From Parapusillimonas granuli (GTDB lineage: Bacteria > Pseudomonadota > Gammaproteobacteria > Burkholderiales > Burkholderiaceae_B), in NCBI RefSeq assembly GCF_013416525.1, contig NZ_JACCEM010000009.1:1-64000 (forward strand): 64,000 bases of DNA, read 5' to 3'. This document shows positions 42,785-52,586 of the stretch, in pieces (the stretch's first letter is position 1; each line of letters opens with the position of its first letter). The position numbers were made by a program, and so were the translations under genes. A model generated the notes under the pieces. That model was not told where the DNA came from. It did no database searches and worked only from the letters and a program-made list of their open reading frames with translations.

Positions 42785-43853
42785 GACGCTGATGCCGCGC
42801 GGCTCGCTGGCACGGCACCTGGTGCTGCGGCTGTTTCCGGCCGTCGTCGTGCTGATCCTGCTCGACATCAGCATCACCTGGCTGATGACCCGCAAGATGA
42901 CGCTGGAGGCCTGGCTGCTGCGCGACATCTTCTGGATGATGGTGCTCAGCCAGGTGCTGCTGGTGTCCATTTTCGCCTGGATGCTGGTGTCCGGCGTGCG
43001 CTCCGGCCTGGCCTCCATCAATCACCTGTCGCAGGAAATCAGCCAGCGTTCGGTCGACGACCTGCAGCCGCTGGACACCGCCGGCCTGCCCACGGAAGTC
43101 GCCCCGCTGGTGGCGCACTTCAACGATTTGCTGCTGCGCCTGGATGATTCCATGCAGGCGCAAAGGCGTTTCGTCGGCCATGCCGCGCACCAGCTGCGCA
43201 CGCCGCTGACGGGCCTGAAGCTGGAATCCGAACTCATGCTGACGCGCAGCGGCCTGCCCGACGACGTGCGCGAGCGGGCCGAACGCATCAAGTCGGTCAC
43301 CGACCGCATGATACGCATGGGCCAGCAGCTGCTGGTGCTGGCGAAGGCCGACTCGTCCACCCGGCCGCGGGACAGCTTCCAGCGCCTGGATCTGTGCGAA
43401 TGGGTGCAGGGCAGCGGCGCCGAATGGATACCCGCCGCCCGCGCCAGGAATGTGGAGCTGCAGCTGCAGGCGCCGGACCACCCGGTCTGGGTCGACGCCG
43501 ATCCGGTCCTGCTGGAGGAAATGCTCAGCAATCTGATCGACAACGCCTTGCGCTACGGCGTGGGCGCCTCGGTGATCACGTTGCGGGTGGGCGCGAATCC
43601 CCCGACGCTTTCCGTCGAGGACGACGGCCCGGGCATCGTGCCGGAGGACGCCGAGCGCGTCTTCGAAGCCTTTTACCGCTCGCCCAACGCCGGCGCGGCG
43701 GGTTCGGGCCTGGGGCTGGCCATCGTGCGGGAGATCGCGCGGGCGCACGGCGCCTGGTGGAGCCTGGCGAGTCGCCCGGACTTCCCGGGAACGCGCATCA
43801 CCGTGGTCTTTCCCGGGCCGCGCATAGGCGCCCGGCTGAGCCGGCAGGATTGA
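42765..43853 (+). CDS. Sensor histidine kinase (TctE/QseC-like) with almost no periplasmic loop
   Basis: 362 aa from the GTG at 42765, or 353 from the ATG at 42792. Two membrane helices (about 20-41 and 56-76) are joined by only about 15 residues. They are followed by a HAMP-like linker, the DHp helix with FVGHAAHQLRTPLTG (H142), and an ATPase domain with NLIDNALRYG, VEDDGPGIVPEDAERVFEAFYR and GSGLGLAIVREIARAHG. TctE normally has a periplasmic sensing domain of over 100 residues; here signal detection must be within the membrane or through a partner. Pairs with the regulator upstream. Confidence 0.9.
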
Positions 43854-43863
43854 AGCGAGCGGC

Positions 43864-45762
43864 ATGGACATGGCATCTGAAAACCGGCGCGAGGCCACCG
43901 TGGCGACCTCATCCAGGACATTGCTGCTGGGCGCGTTGGGCGTGGTGTACGGGGACATCGGCACCAGCCCCCTGTACGCGATCAAGGCCTCGCTGACCTT
44001 TCTCGAGCGTCCCGGACCGGCGGACGTGCTGGGCCTGCTGTCGCTGCTGTTCTGGATGCTGATGATCGTCGTGTCGCTGAAATACGTCATGATCATCGTG
44101 CGCGCGGACAACCGGGGCGAGGGCGGTACGCTGGCCTTGCTGGAGCTCGCCCTGCGCGGCGTCACGGGGCGCAGGCGCTGGCTCTTCATCGTTCCGGGCC
44201 TGATCGGCGCCTGCCTGTTCTACGGGGACAGCGTCATCACCCCGGCCATCTCGGTGCTCTCCGCGATCGAGGGCATACGCCTGGTGTCGCATACGCTGGA
44301 TGCCTGGATCGTGCCCGTATCGGTGGCCGTGCTGGCGCTGCTGTTCCTGATCCAGTCGCGCGGCACGGGCGCGGTGGGCAGGCTGTTCGGGCCCGTCATG
44401 CTGCTGTGGTTCGGGGTGATGGGCGGCCTGGGCGCCTGGCACATCGCCCAGGCGCCGCAGATACTGCAGGCGGTGAACCCCGCCTGGGCGATCGGCTTCA
44501 TCGCCAAGGCGCCCTGGACCGCCTACGTGCTGCTGGGCGCGCTGGTGCTGGCCGTGACGGGGGCGGAGTCGCTGTACGCCGACATGGGCCATTTCGGCCG
44601 TTCCGCGGTGCGCCGCGCCTGGTTCGGCATCGTGCTGCCGGCCTTGCTGCTGTGCTATTTCGGCCAGGGCGCGCTGATTCTGTCGCAGCCCGGCGCGATG
44701 GCCGATCCCTTCTTCCTGATGGCCCCGGCCTGGGCGCTTGCGCCGCTGGTGGCGCTGGCCACGGCGGCGACCGTCATCGCCTCGCAATCGGTGATTTCGG
44801 GGGCGTTCTCCGTCACGCGCCAGGCGGTGCAGCTGGGCTTCTGGCCGCGCATGGCCATCTTGCATACCTCGGCCCAGGAGGAAGGCCAGGTCTACCTGCC
44901 GCGCGTCAATGTGCTGTTGTTCGTGTCGGTGACGATCCTGGTGCTGTCTTTCGGCTCGTCCGACAAGCTGGCGCATGCCTACGGGCTGGCGGTGACGGGC
45001 ACCATGCTGATGACCTCGCTGCTGGCCTTCGCGGTGCTGCCTCACGGGCGCGGCCCCTGGGGCCGGGTGCTCTGGACGGCGCCGCTGGTGATGTTCCTGC
45101 TGATCGATATCGTACTGTTTTCGTCCAATATGCTGAAACTGCTGGACGGCGGCTGGGTCCCGCTGCTGATAGGCGGCACGCTCTTCACGCTCATGGCGAC
45201 CTGGAAACAGGGCCGGGAAAGCCTGCACGAGGCGCTGGCGGCCGACCAGCCGCCGCTGGCGTCCTTCATGGAGGCGCTGGAGGCGAACCCGCCCATGCGC
45301 GTGCCGGGCACCGCCGTCTTCATGAGCATGATCGCGGGGACGGTGCCGCCGGCGCTGCTGCACAACCTGAAGCACAACAAAGTCTTGCACGAGCAGATCC
45401 TGTTCCTGACCGTGCAAAGCGCGGACGTGCCGTACGTCCCGCTTGCAGAACGTTGCAATTTGACACGTTTGAGCGAGACCAGCTGGCAGGCTATCGGGCG
45501 ATGGGGCTTCAAAGAGGAGCCCAATGTTCCCGTGCTGCTGAAGTATGTCGGCCAGCAGCACCCGGAATTGAATCTGGACCCCATGCGGGTGTCTTATTTC
45601 TTGTCGCGCCAGACCATCATCGTGGTTCGCAAGCTGCCGTTGCACCGCGCCTGGCGCCGCCGCCTGTTCGCCTTCATGGCGCGCAACGCCAGCCGCAGCA
45701 CCCGGTTCTACCGGATACCGCCGAACCGGGTGGTGGAAATGGGCATGCAGATGGAATTGTGA
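43864..45762 (+). CDS. kup: Potassium uptake protein Kup
   Basis: 632 aa. The N-terminus TLLLGALGVVYGDIGTSPLYAIKASL is the Kup signature; other marks are RADNRGEGGTLALLELAL and LIGACLFYGDSVITPAISVLSAIEGI. About 12 membrane helices are followed by a C-terminal cytoplasmic domain (HNLKHNKVLHEQILFLTVQ). Kup imports K+ with protons at low turgor or low pH. It starts 10 bp after the sensor kinase; joint expression with the two-component genes is possible. Confidence 0.95.
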   Translation: MDMASENRREATVATSSRTLLLGALGVVYGDIGTSPLYAIKASLTFLERPGPADVLGLLSLLFWMLMIVVSLKYVMIIVRADNRGEGGTLALLELALRGVTGRRRWLFIVPGLIGACLFYGDSVITPAISVLSAIEGIRLVSHTLDAWIVPVSVAVLALLFLIQSRGTGAVGRLFGPVMLLWFGVMGGLGAWHIAQAPQILQAVNPAWAIGFIAKAPWTAYVLLGALVLAVTGAESLYADMGHFGRSAVRRAWFGIVLPALLLCYFGQGALILSQPGAMADPFFLMAPAWALAPLVALATAATVIASQSVISGAFSVTRQAVQLGFWPRMAILHTSAQEEGQVYLPRVNVLLFVSVTILVLSFGSSDKLAHAYGLAVTGTMLMTSLLAFAVLPHGRGPWGRVLWTAPLVMFLLIDIVLFSSNMLKLLDGGWVPLLIGGTLFTLMATWKQGRESLHEALAADQPPLASFMEALEANPPMRVPGTAVFMSMIAGTVPPALLHNLKHNKVLHEQILFLTVQSADVPYVPLAERCNLTRLSETSWQAIGRWGFKEEPNVPVLLKYVGQQHPELNLDPMRVSYFLSRQTIIVVRKLPLHRAWRRRLFAFMARNASRSTRFYRIPPNRVVEMGMQMEL

Positions 45763-45767
45763 GGGCG

Positions 45768-45798
45768 GGGCGGCGCAGGCGATGCGCCTGCGCCGCCC
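45768..45798. terminator. GC hairpin between convergent genes
   Basis: A 14-bp perfect stem GGGCGGCGCAGGCG / CGCCTGCGCCGCCC with loop ATG between kup and the gene ending at 45801. No T-run, so it may slow rather than end transcription or act in RNA stability. Confidence 0.55.
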
Positions 45799-45800
45799 GC

Positions 45801-46214
45801 CTATTGCGAGGCGGGGATGGTGATGGTGGTTTCGCGCAATATGCCGCCGCCGTCCACGCTGCCCTGCACGCGCGTGTTCTGACCCGACATCTGCAGGCGG
45901 CAGTCTTCCCGCTGGCCGACGGGCAGGGATTCGCAGCGCGCCGTCTGGTTGGCGGTGTAGGATGCGTCGTTGCGCATCAGGCGGTTGCGGCGCGCCTCTT
46001 CGAGGGCGGCGCCGGCTTCGCGCAGGCAGGTCGCCTTGTCCTGGCTGGTTTGGCCGGCGTTGCAGCGCTCGACGTCGAGCCGGTACTGCGCCTGGGCGTC
46101 GGCGGCGGACGGAGCGGACTGCGCCGCGGCGGGCAAGGTGACCGCAAGGCATGCGGCGGCCGCCAGCATGCCGTACAAGGTCCGGGAAAGTGTCGTTGTT
46201 CGAGCTTGACTCAT
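45801..46214 (-). CDS. Secreted hypothetical protein
   Basis: 137 aa. A signal peptide (TLYGMLAAAACLAVTLPAAAQS) then a soluble domain: YRLDVERCNAGQTSQDKATCLREAGAALEEARRNRL, NQTARCESLPVGQREDCRLQMSG. Four Cys in a CxxxxxxxxxxxC / C-x8-C arrangement suggest disulfides in the periplasm. The style is that of a small exported family common in Bordetella and Achromobacter, function unknown. Monocistronic. Confidence 0.8.
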   Translation of the reverse strand: MSQARTTTLSRTLYGMLAAAACLAVTLPAAAQSAPSAADAQAQYRLDVERCNAGQTSQDKATCLREAGAALEEARRNRLMRNDASYTANQTARCESLPVGQREDCRLQMSGQNTRVQGSVDGGGILRETTITIPASQ

Positions 46215-46316
46215 TGACGTACTCCTTTCTAGATGATCGCCTTCCTGGCAGGGAGGCTTTGGTTCAGTATAGAAGTGTGGGGCCGTCCGGGCATAACGAA
46301 ATGTATCAAAAACGGA

Positions 46317-46694
46317 TCAGCTTTTCGAGTCCCGGGCGGCATGGCCGGCGCCCGCGCGCTCGCTGTCCAGCTGTTTCTCGAGGTCGGCCCGGGCCTGGCG
46401 CTTGATGGCCGCGCGCATGAGCAGCATGGCCGTCACGGGCGAGGTGATGACGAGAAAGAAAGTGATCAGGATCGGGTGGACGACGATGCGCTGTTCGATG
46501 TAGGAGGCCGCGAGGATGGACGCGACCAGCACGCAGAAGACGCCCAGCGTGTTGCCCAGGGTGGGCGCATGGATGCGGCTGAAGAACGTGGGCAGGCGCA
46601 GCAGGCCTATCGTGCCGGTCAGCGTGATGAAGCCGCTGATGACCAGCAGCGCCGCGACGGGGATGGCGACCCAGAGGGGCAGGGCGTGGGTCAT
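46317..46694 (-). CDS. mrpG: Mrp antiporter subunit G
   Basis: 125 aa. Three helices; the family hallmark GTIGLLRLPTFFSRIHAPTLGNTLG lies after helix 1. The last gene of the operon; it overlaps mrpF by 4 bp. The tail (residues 100-125) is charged, with no feature. Needed for the complete antiporter complex in known Mrp/Pha systems. Confidence 0.93.
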   Translation of the reverse strand: MTHALPLWVAIPVAALLVISGFITLTGTIGLLRLPTFFSRIHAPTLGNTLGVFCVLVASILAASYIEQRIVVHPILITFFLVITSPVTAMLLMRAAIKRQARADLEKQLDSERAGAGHAARDSKS

Positions 46695-46972
46695 GGCTCG
46701 ATCACCTCGCCGCGCAGCAGGAACTTGGCCATGGCCACCGAGCCGACGAAGCCGAAAATCCCGATGATCAGCGCGATGTCGAAGTAGATGCCCGAGGTGA
46801 ACATCAGGCCCAGCACGAGCAGGATGAGCATGCCGTTGATGTACATGGTGTCGAGCGCGAGGACGCGGTCGGCGGCGTTCGGGCCTTTCAAGAGCCGCAG
46901 GGCGGCGAAGGCGAGGGCCAGCACATAGCAGCCCAGGGCGAAGGTGGCAGCCCAATAGACGAGGCCGGTCAT
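46691..46972 (-). CDS. mrpF: Mrp antiporter subunit F
   Basis: 93 aa, three helices. LRLLKGPNAADRVLALDTMYINGMLILLVLG is the MnhF/PhaF signature. Overlaps the neighbouring genes by 4 bp on each side, implying coupled translation. Confidence 0.93.
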   Translation of the reverse strand: MTGLVYWAATFALGCYVLALAFAALRLLKGPNAADRVLALDTMYINGMLILLVLGLMFTSGIYFDIALIIGIFGFVGSVAMAKFLLRGEVIEP

Positions 46973-47457
46973 TCGAAGATCTCCATCAGGGGGCGTTCAT
47001 AGCGTTGCTGCACGAGTTCGATCCAGGCGGCTTCGTCTTTAAGATCGAGCACGTGCAGGGTCAATTGGCCGTCGGCTTCGGAGAAATCGCTCCATACCGT
47101 TCCGGGCGTGTACGTGATGATGCAGGACAGGGCGGCCAGGCCGTGGGGGTCGCGCATGCGGATGGGAATCTTGATGAAGCCGGGCGTCGCGTTCGCGCGG
47201 CGGCCCAGCCATACGATGCGCGCCACCGCGATGTTGGACTTGGTGATGTCCACGGCCACATGCCAGATCAGGCGCAGGATGGCGGCGGGATGCTTGGGAT
47301 AGGCGCGCAAGGGGCGCAAGGCCGACGCCAGCCAGGCCAGCAGCACGGCGAGCGCCGCGCCCAGCGCCAGGTTGCCGGGCGAAAGCGAATCGTTCAGCAG
47401 CAGCCACAAGGCCAGCAGCAGCGCCGGCAGGGTCAGTTTCTTCAGTTGGCGGCTCAT
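46969..47457 (-). CDS. mrpE: Mrp antiporter subunit E
   Basis: 162 aa from the ATG at 47457. Hydrophobic start (LTLPALLLALWLLLNDSLSPGNLALGAALAVLLAWL), then PVAVDITKSN-like VAVDITKSNIAVARIVW and SCIITYTPGTVWSDFSEADGQLTLHVLDL, all typical of MnhE/PhaE. Overlaps mrpD and mrpF by 4 bp. Confidence 0.93.
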   Translation of the reverse strand: MSRQLKKLTLPALLLALWLLLNDSLSPGNLALGAALAVLLAWLASALRPLRAYPKHPAAILRLIWHVAVDITKSNIAVARIVWLGRRANATPGFIKIPIRMRDPHGLAALSCIITYTPGTVWSDFSEADGQLTLHVLDLKDEAAWIELVQQRYERPLMEIFE

Positions 47458-49094
47458 TGGCTGGCCCCCGCGGGGTCGACGGGCTTGCCCGAATTCTGGG
47501 TCAGCACGGCATTGATGTAGATGGCGGGGCGGTCCAGGTAGTTGGCGGTGCGCTCCAGATAGGTCATGGTGGGGCCGGCCCAGAACGAGAGCGCGACGCA
47601 GCTCAGGATCAGGGCGGCGACCGGGGCCGCTTCCGTCACGCGCAGGCGCGGCGTGATGGAATCTTCGGAGCTCCAGAACAGGCGGATGCCGGTGCGCCCC
47701 AGGGCGATGATGCCGGCCAGGCCGGAAAGCAGCACGGCGGCCACCAGGGACCAGGCCGAGAGCGACGGGGTGTCGATGGCCGAGGTCTGCAAGGCGGCGG
47801 ACAGCAGCGAGAACTTGGCCACGAAGCCGGAAAGCGGCGGCAGGCCGGTGATGAGCAGCGCGCAGGCGATGAAGGACATGCCCAGGAAGGCCATGGCCGC
47901 CGGAATGGCCACGCCGATGACGTCGTCGGAGCGGTCGGAGGGTTCCGGGTCTTCCAGGTCGAAGGCTTCGATACTGACGGCCAGCAGTTCCGCGCCGAAG
48001 GCCTGGGTGCGCTCGACCATTTCCAGCAGCATGAACAGCGCGCCCAGCGCCAGCACGGAAACGATCAGGTAGAACAGGGCGGGCCCGGTCAGCGTGACGC
48101 CGGGCATGCCGAGCGCGGCCAGCAGCGTGCCCGAGGACATGATGATGCAGTAGCCCGCCTGGCGTTCCGCCTGGGGTGCGGCCAGCAGCCCTATGGTGCC
48201 GAAAATGAGCGTGGCCATGCCCAGCGGGAACATCCATTCGCCTCCGAAGGCGGCGGGCGCGCCGCTGGGCAGCAGCAGGGAGCCGATGCGCAGCAGGGCG
48301 TAGATGCCGACCTTGGTCATGATGGCGAACACGGCGCCCACGGGCGGGGCCGCGTTGGCGTAGGCGGCGGGCAGCCAGAAATTCAAGGGCCAGGCCGCGG
48401 CCTTGGTCAGGAAGGCGATGCCCAGTATGGCCGCGCCGGCTTCGAACAGCAGGCGTTCGGAACCGGCGAGCAGGCCGGCGCGCTGCGCGAGGTCGGCCAT
48501 GTTGAGCGTGCCGGTCACGCCGTAGATCAACGCCATGGCGATGAGCAGCAGGAAGGACGCCACGAGGTTCACGACGATGTAGTGCAGGCCGGCGGCGACG
48601 CGGGCGCGCCCCGAGCCGTGCAGCATCAGCCCGTAGGAAGCCGCCAGCAGCACTTCGAAGAACACGAAGAGGTTGAACAGGTCGCCGGTCAGGAAGGCGC
48701 CGTTGAGCCCCATCAGCAGGAACTGGAACAGCGGATGGAAATGCACGCCGGCCCGATCCCAGCGGGCGGTGGCGTAGACCCAGGTCGCCGCGCCGAGGAC
48801 GGCGGTGAGCAGCAGCATGGTGGTGGACAGGCGGTCGACGACGGCCACGATGCCGAAGGGCGCCGGCCAGTCGCCCAGCAAGTAGACGCCGACCCCGTCG
48901 GGCCAGTCGGTGGGAATGTAGCCCGCCGTCATGCGCAGCAGGGTGATGGCCAGGACGATTTGCGCCAGGATGGACAGCGAGCTGAGCGCCAGCCGCGCGC
49001 GGCGATGGGAATCATTGAGCAGCAGCATGGCCGCGCCCGCCAGGAGCGGCACGGCGACGGGAAGAATGGGCAGATGCTTCAACCATTCAGTCAC
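47454..49094 (-). CDS. mrpD: Mrp antiporter subunit D (proton-translocating, NuoN-like)
   Basis: 546 aa, about 14 helices. Complex I-like antiporter core: GLNGAFLTGDLFNLFVFFEVLLAASYGLMLHG with the key Glu, then FLTKAAAWPLNFWLPAAYANAAPPVGAVFAIMTKVGIYALLRI with the key Lys, and LPPLSGFVAKFSLLSAAL. It moves protons in exchange for Na+ or K+. A soluble stretch near residues 370-400 (SIEAFDLEDPEPSDRSDDV) is extra. Overlaps mrpC and mrpE by 4 bp. Confidence 0.94.
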   Translation of the reverse strand: MTEWLKHLPILPVAVPLLAGAAMLLLNDSHRRARLALSSLSILAQIVLAITLLRMTAGYIPTDWPDGVGVYLLGDWPAPFGIVAVVDRLSTTMLLLTAVLGAATWVYATARWDRAGVHFHPLFQFLLMGLNGAFLTGDLFNLFVFFEVLLAASYGLMLHGSGRARVAAGLHYIVVNLVASFLLLIAMALIYGVTGTLNMADLAQRAGLLAGSERLLFEAGAAILGIAFLTKAAAWPLNFWLPAAYANAAPPVGAVFAIMTKVGIYALLRIGSLLLPSGAPAAFGGEWMFPLGMATLIFGTIGLLAAPQAERQAGYCIIMSSGTLLAALGMPGVTLTGPALFYLIVSVLALGALFMLLEMVERTQAFGAELLAVSIEAFDLEDPEPSDRSDDVIGVAIPAAMAFLGMSFIACALLITGLPPLSGFVAKFSLLSAALQTSAIDTPSLSAWSLVAAVLLSGLAGIIALGRTGIRLFWSSEDSITPRLRVTEAAPVAALILSCVALSFWAGPTMTYLERTANYLDRPAIYINAVLTQNSGKPVDPAGASQ

Positions 49095-49435
49095 AGCGGC
49101 GTCTCCCTGCCGTCGACGTGATCGGTGCCGGCCAGCCCGCGCGAGGCCAGCAGCACGACCAGGAACAGCGCGGTCGTGGCGAAGGCGATGACGATGGCGG
49201 TGAGCACCAGCGCCTGCGGCAAGGGGTCGGCGTATTGGCCGGCGTCGGCCGCCAGGCCGGTGTTGATGACGGGCGGCGCGGCCAGCTTGATGCGGCCCAT
49301 GCCGAAGATGAACAGGTTCACGGCATAGGAGATCAGGGACAGGCCCATGATGACCTGGAAGGTGCGCGGCCGCAGCAAGAGCCAGATGCCCGATCCGGCG
49401 AGCACGCCTATGGCCATGGCGAGTACGAGTTCCAT
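49091..49435 (-). CDS. mrpC: Mrp antiporter subunit C (NuoK-like)
   Basis: 114 aa, three helices. GVLAGSGIWLLLRPRTFQVIMGLSLISYAVNLFIFGMGR followed by DPLPQALVLTAIVIAFATTALFLVVLL is characteristic of MnhC/PhaC, homologous to NuoK. Its start codon overlaps the mrpA stop (TGATG). Confidence 0.94.
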   Translation of the reverse strand: MELVLAMAIGVLAGSGIWLLLRPRTFQVIMGLSLISYAVNLFIFGMGRIKLAAPPVINTGLAADAGQYADPLPQALVLTAIVIAFATTALFLVVLLASRGLAGTDHVDGRETPL

Positions 49436-52371
49436 CAGCTGTTTCCTTCGTCGGTGGACAGGGTGGCGGCCGGGCCGTGCGCCGGCTTGCGATACAGGCG
49501 CAGCGACTGGTGCGCCAGCGCGACGAGCATCAAGACCGTGGCGCCCACGACGAGCATATAGACCCCGATATCGAAAAGAAGCACGGTCGAAAGATGGATG
49601 TGGCCGATGAGCGGCAGAAGGATGTCGACGCTGTAGGCCGACAGGAAGGGCCGGGCGGCCCACCAGACCGACATGGCCGCCGTCCCGGCCGCGAGCAGCC
49701 CCAGCGAGATCCAGGTTTGCGGGTGGATGCGCGGGCGCGCTTCCACCCAGATCACGCCGCCGGCCATGTACTGCAGGATGATGGCCGTTGCCATGATCAG
49801 CCCGCCCACGAAGCCGCCCCCCGGCAAGTTGTGGCCGCGTATCAGGAAATACAGCGACACCAGCGCCGCCATCGGCAGCAGCAGCCGGACCAGCACCGCC
49901 GGTATCTTCATGACCCCGTCCGGGATCAGCGTCCTGGGGTCGGGGTCGGCAAAGGCGTCCAGCAGCCTGCCGCCGGCCGGCAGCCGTTGCCGCGCCTTGG
50001 GCAGCGCCATGGTTTCCAGGGGCGGGCGGAAGCGCCGCAGCAGGGCGTAGACGGTCAGCGCCACGATGCCCAGCACGGTGATCTCGCCGAAGGTGTCGAA
50101 GCCGCGGAAGTCCACCAGGATGACGTTGACCACGTTGGCGCCGCCCCCCAGCGGGAGGGACTGTTCGACCAGAAAGGATGAAATGCCTTGCGGGCGCGGC
50201 CGGGTCAGCACGGCGTAGGCGATGGCGGTCAGCCCGGCGCCGCTGATGATCGCGATGATGAGGTCGCGGAAGCGCCGCACGAACGCGCGCAGCGAGCTGG
50301 TGAGCGGCGGCGGCTGCTCGTCGTCGCCTTCCACCCGGGGCGGCAGCCAGCGCAGCCCCAGCAGGATGAGCACCACGGTGACGACCTCGACCGCAAGCTG
50401 CGTCAGGGCCAGGTCGGGCGCGGACAGCCAGGCGAAGGTGAGCGCGGTGATCAGGCCGGCACCGCCGGTCAGCAGCAGCGAGGCGGGCCGGTGGTACTTG
50501 GCCTGCCGGGCGGCGCCGATGGCGCAGGCGGCGCCCGCCACCCACATGAGCGCGAAGAAGGGGTTCACCGGGGTATGGAGTTCGGGCTTGAGCCAGCCGC
50601 CGGCGGTGAGCGGCAGCATGGCCACGACGAAGGTGACGACGACGATCAGCAGCAACTGCGGCTGCAGGCGCGGGGAGCGGGTCAGGTCCAGCAGGAAGGC
50701 GGCCAGCGTGTCCAGGCCTTCGAGTATGGTCTCGAAGCCGCGGCGCCCGTCGAAGCGGTAGATGAAGGGCGCCATCCCGGGGCGGGAACGGTGCCGATGG
50801 CGCAGCAGCCACAGCAGCACGATGCCGCCCAGCAGGGCGATGAAGCTCATGAGCAGCGGCAGATTGAAGCCGTGCCAGACGCGCAAGTCGTAGACGGGAA
50901 CTTCCGGCCCCAGTATGGCCTGCGCGGCATTGTGAAGGAACAGGCCCACGGTGTAGCTGGGGAATATGCCGACGACCAGGCAGGTGAACACCAGGACGGC
51001 GCTGGGGATCAGCATGAGCTTGGGCGGCTCGTGGGGCGCGCGCGGCAGGTCGCGCGGAATGGGCCCGAAGAAGACCTGCATCACGAAGCGCAGCGAATAG
51101 GCCACGCTGAACGCGCTGGCGATGACGGCGGCGGTGGGCAGGCCCACGCGGCTGAACCAGTTGCCGGTCACGAACACCGTCTCGGCGAAGAACATTTCCT
51201 TGGAGATGAAGCCGTTGAGCAGCGGCACGCCGGCCATGGAGGCGGCCGCGACCAGGGCCAGCGCGGTGGTGAGGGGCATGCTGCGATACAGCCCCGACAG
51301 CCGGCTGAGGTCGCGCGTGCCGGTTTCATGGTCGACGATGCCGGCGGCCATGAACAGCGATGCCTTGAAGGTGGCATGGTTCATCATGTGGAAGAGCGCC
51401 GCCACCAGGGCCAGCTTGCTGTCCATGCCCAGCAGCAGGGTGATGAGCCCGAGATGGCTGATGGTGGAATAGGCGAGCACGCCTTTCATGTCCATCTGGA
51501 AGGTGGCCGCGTAGGCGCCCAGCACCAGCGAGCACAGCCCGGCGCCGCCGATGATCCAGGTCCATTCCTCGGTGCCCGCCAGAATGGGCCAGAAGCGCGC
51601 CAGCAGGAATACGCCGGCCTTGACCATGGTGGCGGAGTGCAGGTAGGCCGAGACCGGGGTGGGCGCCGCCATGGCGTTGGGCAGCCAGACGTGGAAGGGA
51701 AACTGGGCGCTCTTGGTGAGGGCGCCCAGCGCGACCAGGACGAGTATGGCCATGTACCAGGGATGGGTGCGGATGACGTCGCCGGCGGCCAGGACCTTGT
51801 CGAGGTCATAGCTGCCCACCACGTGGCCGATCATCAGCACGCCCCCCAGCAGGCACAGCCCCCCGGCGCCGGTGATGGTGAGCGACATGCGCGCGCCGCG
51901 CCGGGCGTCCAGGCGGTGATGCCAATAGGCGATCAGCATGAAGGACGACAGGCTGGTGAGTTCCCAGAAGATGACGAGCTGGATCAGGTTGCCCGACAGG
52001 ACCACGCCCAGCATCGAACCCATGAAGGCCAGGAAGAACGAAAAAAAGCGCGGGACGGGGTCTTGTGGAGAGAGGTAATAGCGCGCATATAGAACGATGA
52101 GCGCACCCATGGCCGTGATGATGACCGAGAACAGCCAGGCGTAGCCGTCCATGCGCAGGGTGAAGTCCACGCCCGAACCGGGCATCCAGGGCAGCACCGT
52201 CTTGACGACGTGGCCGTTGAACATTTGCGGCAATTGTGCAAATACGATGGCCAGGCAGATCAGGGCGATCGCGCCGGCCAGCCATGCTTCGAGTTTGCGC
52301 GCGTTGGACGGCAACAGCGCAGCGATGATGCTGCCTGCGAAGGGCAGGGCAAGGACGAATACGAGCGGCAT
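49435..52371 (-). CDS. mrpA: Mrp antiporter subunit A with fused B domain
   Basis: 978 aa. The N-terminal 520 residues are NuoL-like (MDGYAWLFSVIITAMGALIVLYARYYL, WELTSLSSFMLIAYW, LTKSAQFPFHVWLPNAMAAPTPVSAYLHSATMVKAGVFLLAR). The middle and C-terminal parts are the MbhD/MbhE-like and MnhB domains (LTQLAVEVVTVVLILLGLRWLPP, GGGFVGGLIMATAIILQYMAGG). This A-B fusion marks the group 2 (Pha-type) six-gene Mrp operon A-C-D-E-F-G. Such antiporters maintain pH and expel Na+. First gene of the operon. Confidence 0.95.
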   Translation of the reverse strand: MPLVFVLALPFAGSIIAALLPSNARKLEAWLAGAIALICLAIVFAQLPQMFNGHVVKTVLPWMPGSGVDFTLRMDGYAWLFSVIITAMGALIVLYARYYLSPQDPVPRFFSFFLAFMGSMLGVVLSGNLIQLVIFWELTSLSSFMLIAYWHHRLDARRGARMSLTITGAGGLCLLGGVLMIGHVVGSYDLDKVLAAGDVIRTHPWYMAILVLVALGALTKSAQFPFHVWLPNAMAAPTPVSAYLHSATMVKAGVFLLARFWPILAGTEEWTWIIGGAGLCSLVLGAYAATFQMDMKGVLAYSTISHLGLITLLLGMDSKLALVAALFHMMNHATFKASLFMAAGIVDHETGTRDLSRLSGLYRSMPLTTALALVAAASMAGVPLLNGFISKEMFFAETVFVTGNWFSRVGLPTAAVIASAFSVAYSLRFVMQVFFGPIPRDLPRAPHEPPKLMLIPSAVLVFTCLVVGIFPSYTVGLFLHNAAQAILGPEVPVYDLRVWHGFNLPLLMSFIALLGGIVLLWLLRHRHRSRPGMAPFIYRFDGRRGFETILEGLDTLAAFLLDLTRSPRLQPQLLLIVVVTFVVAMLPLTAGGWLKPELHTPVNPFFALMWVAGAACAIGAARQAKYHRPASLLLTGGAGLITALTFAWLSAPDLALTQLAVEVVTVVLILLGLRWLPPRVEGDDEQPPPLTSSLRAFVRRFRDLIIAIISGAGLTAIAYAVLTRPRPQGISSFLVEQSLPLGGGANVVNVILVDFRGFDTFGEITVLGIVALTVYALLRRFRPPLETMALPKARQRLPAGGRLLDAFADPDPRTLIPDGVMKIPAVLVRLLLPMAALVSLYFLIRGHNLPGGGFVGGLIMATAIILQYMAGGVIWVEARPRIHPQTWISLGLLAAGTAAMSVWWAARPFLSAYSVDILLPLIGHIHLSTVLLFDIGVYMLVVGATVLMLVALAHQSLRLYRKPAHGPAATLSTDEGNS

Positions 52372-52471
52372 CAGGGCGGGATGGTGTGAGTTTGCGTGAA
52401 TCTAGCCTCAATAATACGATATGTTTCGTTAAGGCTCGCGAAAGCTATTGTTTTCCATACCGGGTATGGCT

Positions 52472-52485
52472 TTGACTTACGTCAA
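52472..52485. promoter_or_regulatory. FNR/ANR-type site upstream of hemN
   Basis: TTGACTTACGTCAA is a perfect 14-bp palindrome of the TTGAT-N4-ATCAA type, 102 bp before the hemN start. An FNR-type regulator would activate hemN at low oxygen. The mrpA start is 101 bp to the left, so the site might also touch the divergent operon. Confidence 0.75.
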
Positions 52486-52586
52486 GACCGATTTTCCGGC
52501 ATGCTTGCACAATGTGCTATTCAAGCCGGCATTCGTCCGCCATGCGCATCTCATGGGCGGCGGGCCGGCACGATCGGAGAAAGGCA

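Noticed and set aside
43909-46152. A 747-codon open frame on the strand opposite kup
   Set aside because: It mirrors the kup codons, is full of His/Arg/Gln low complexity and has no family features; long antisense frames are common in GC-rich genes.
47457-52092. Two 550-630-codon plus-strand frames across the Mrp operon
   Set aside because: Gly/Gln/His/Arg-rich antisense shadows of mrpA and mrpD without domains or ribosome sites.
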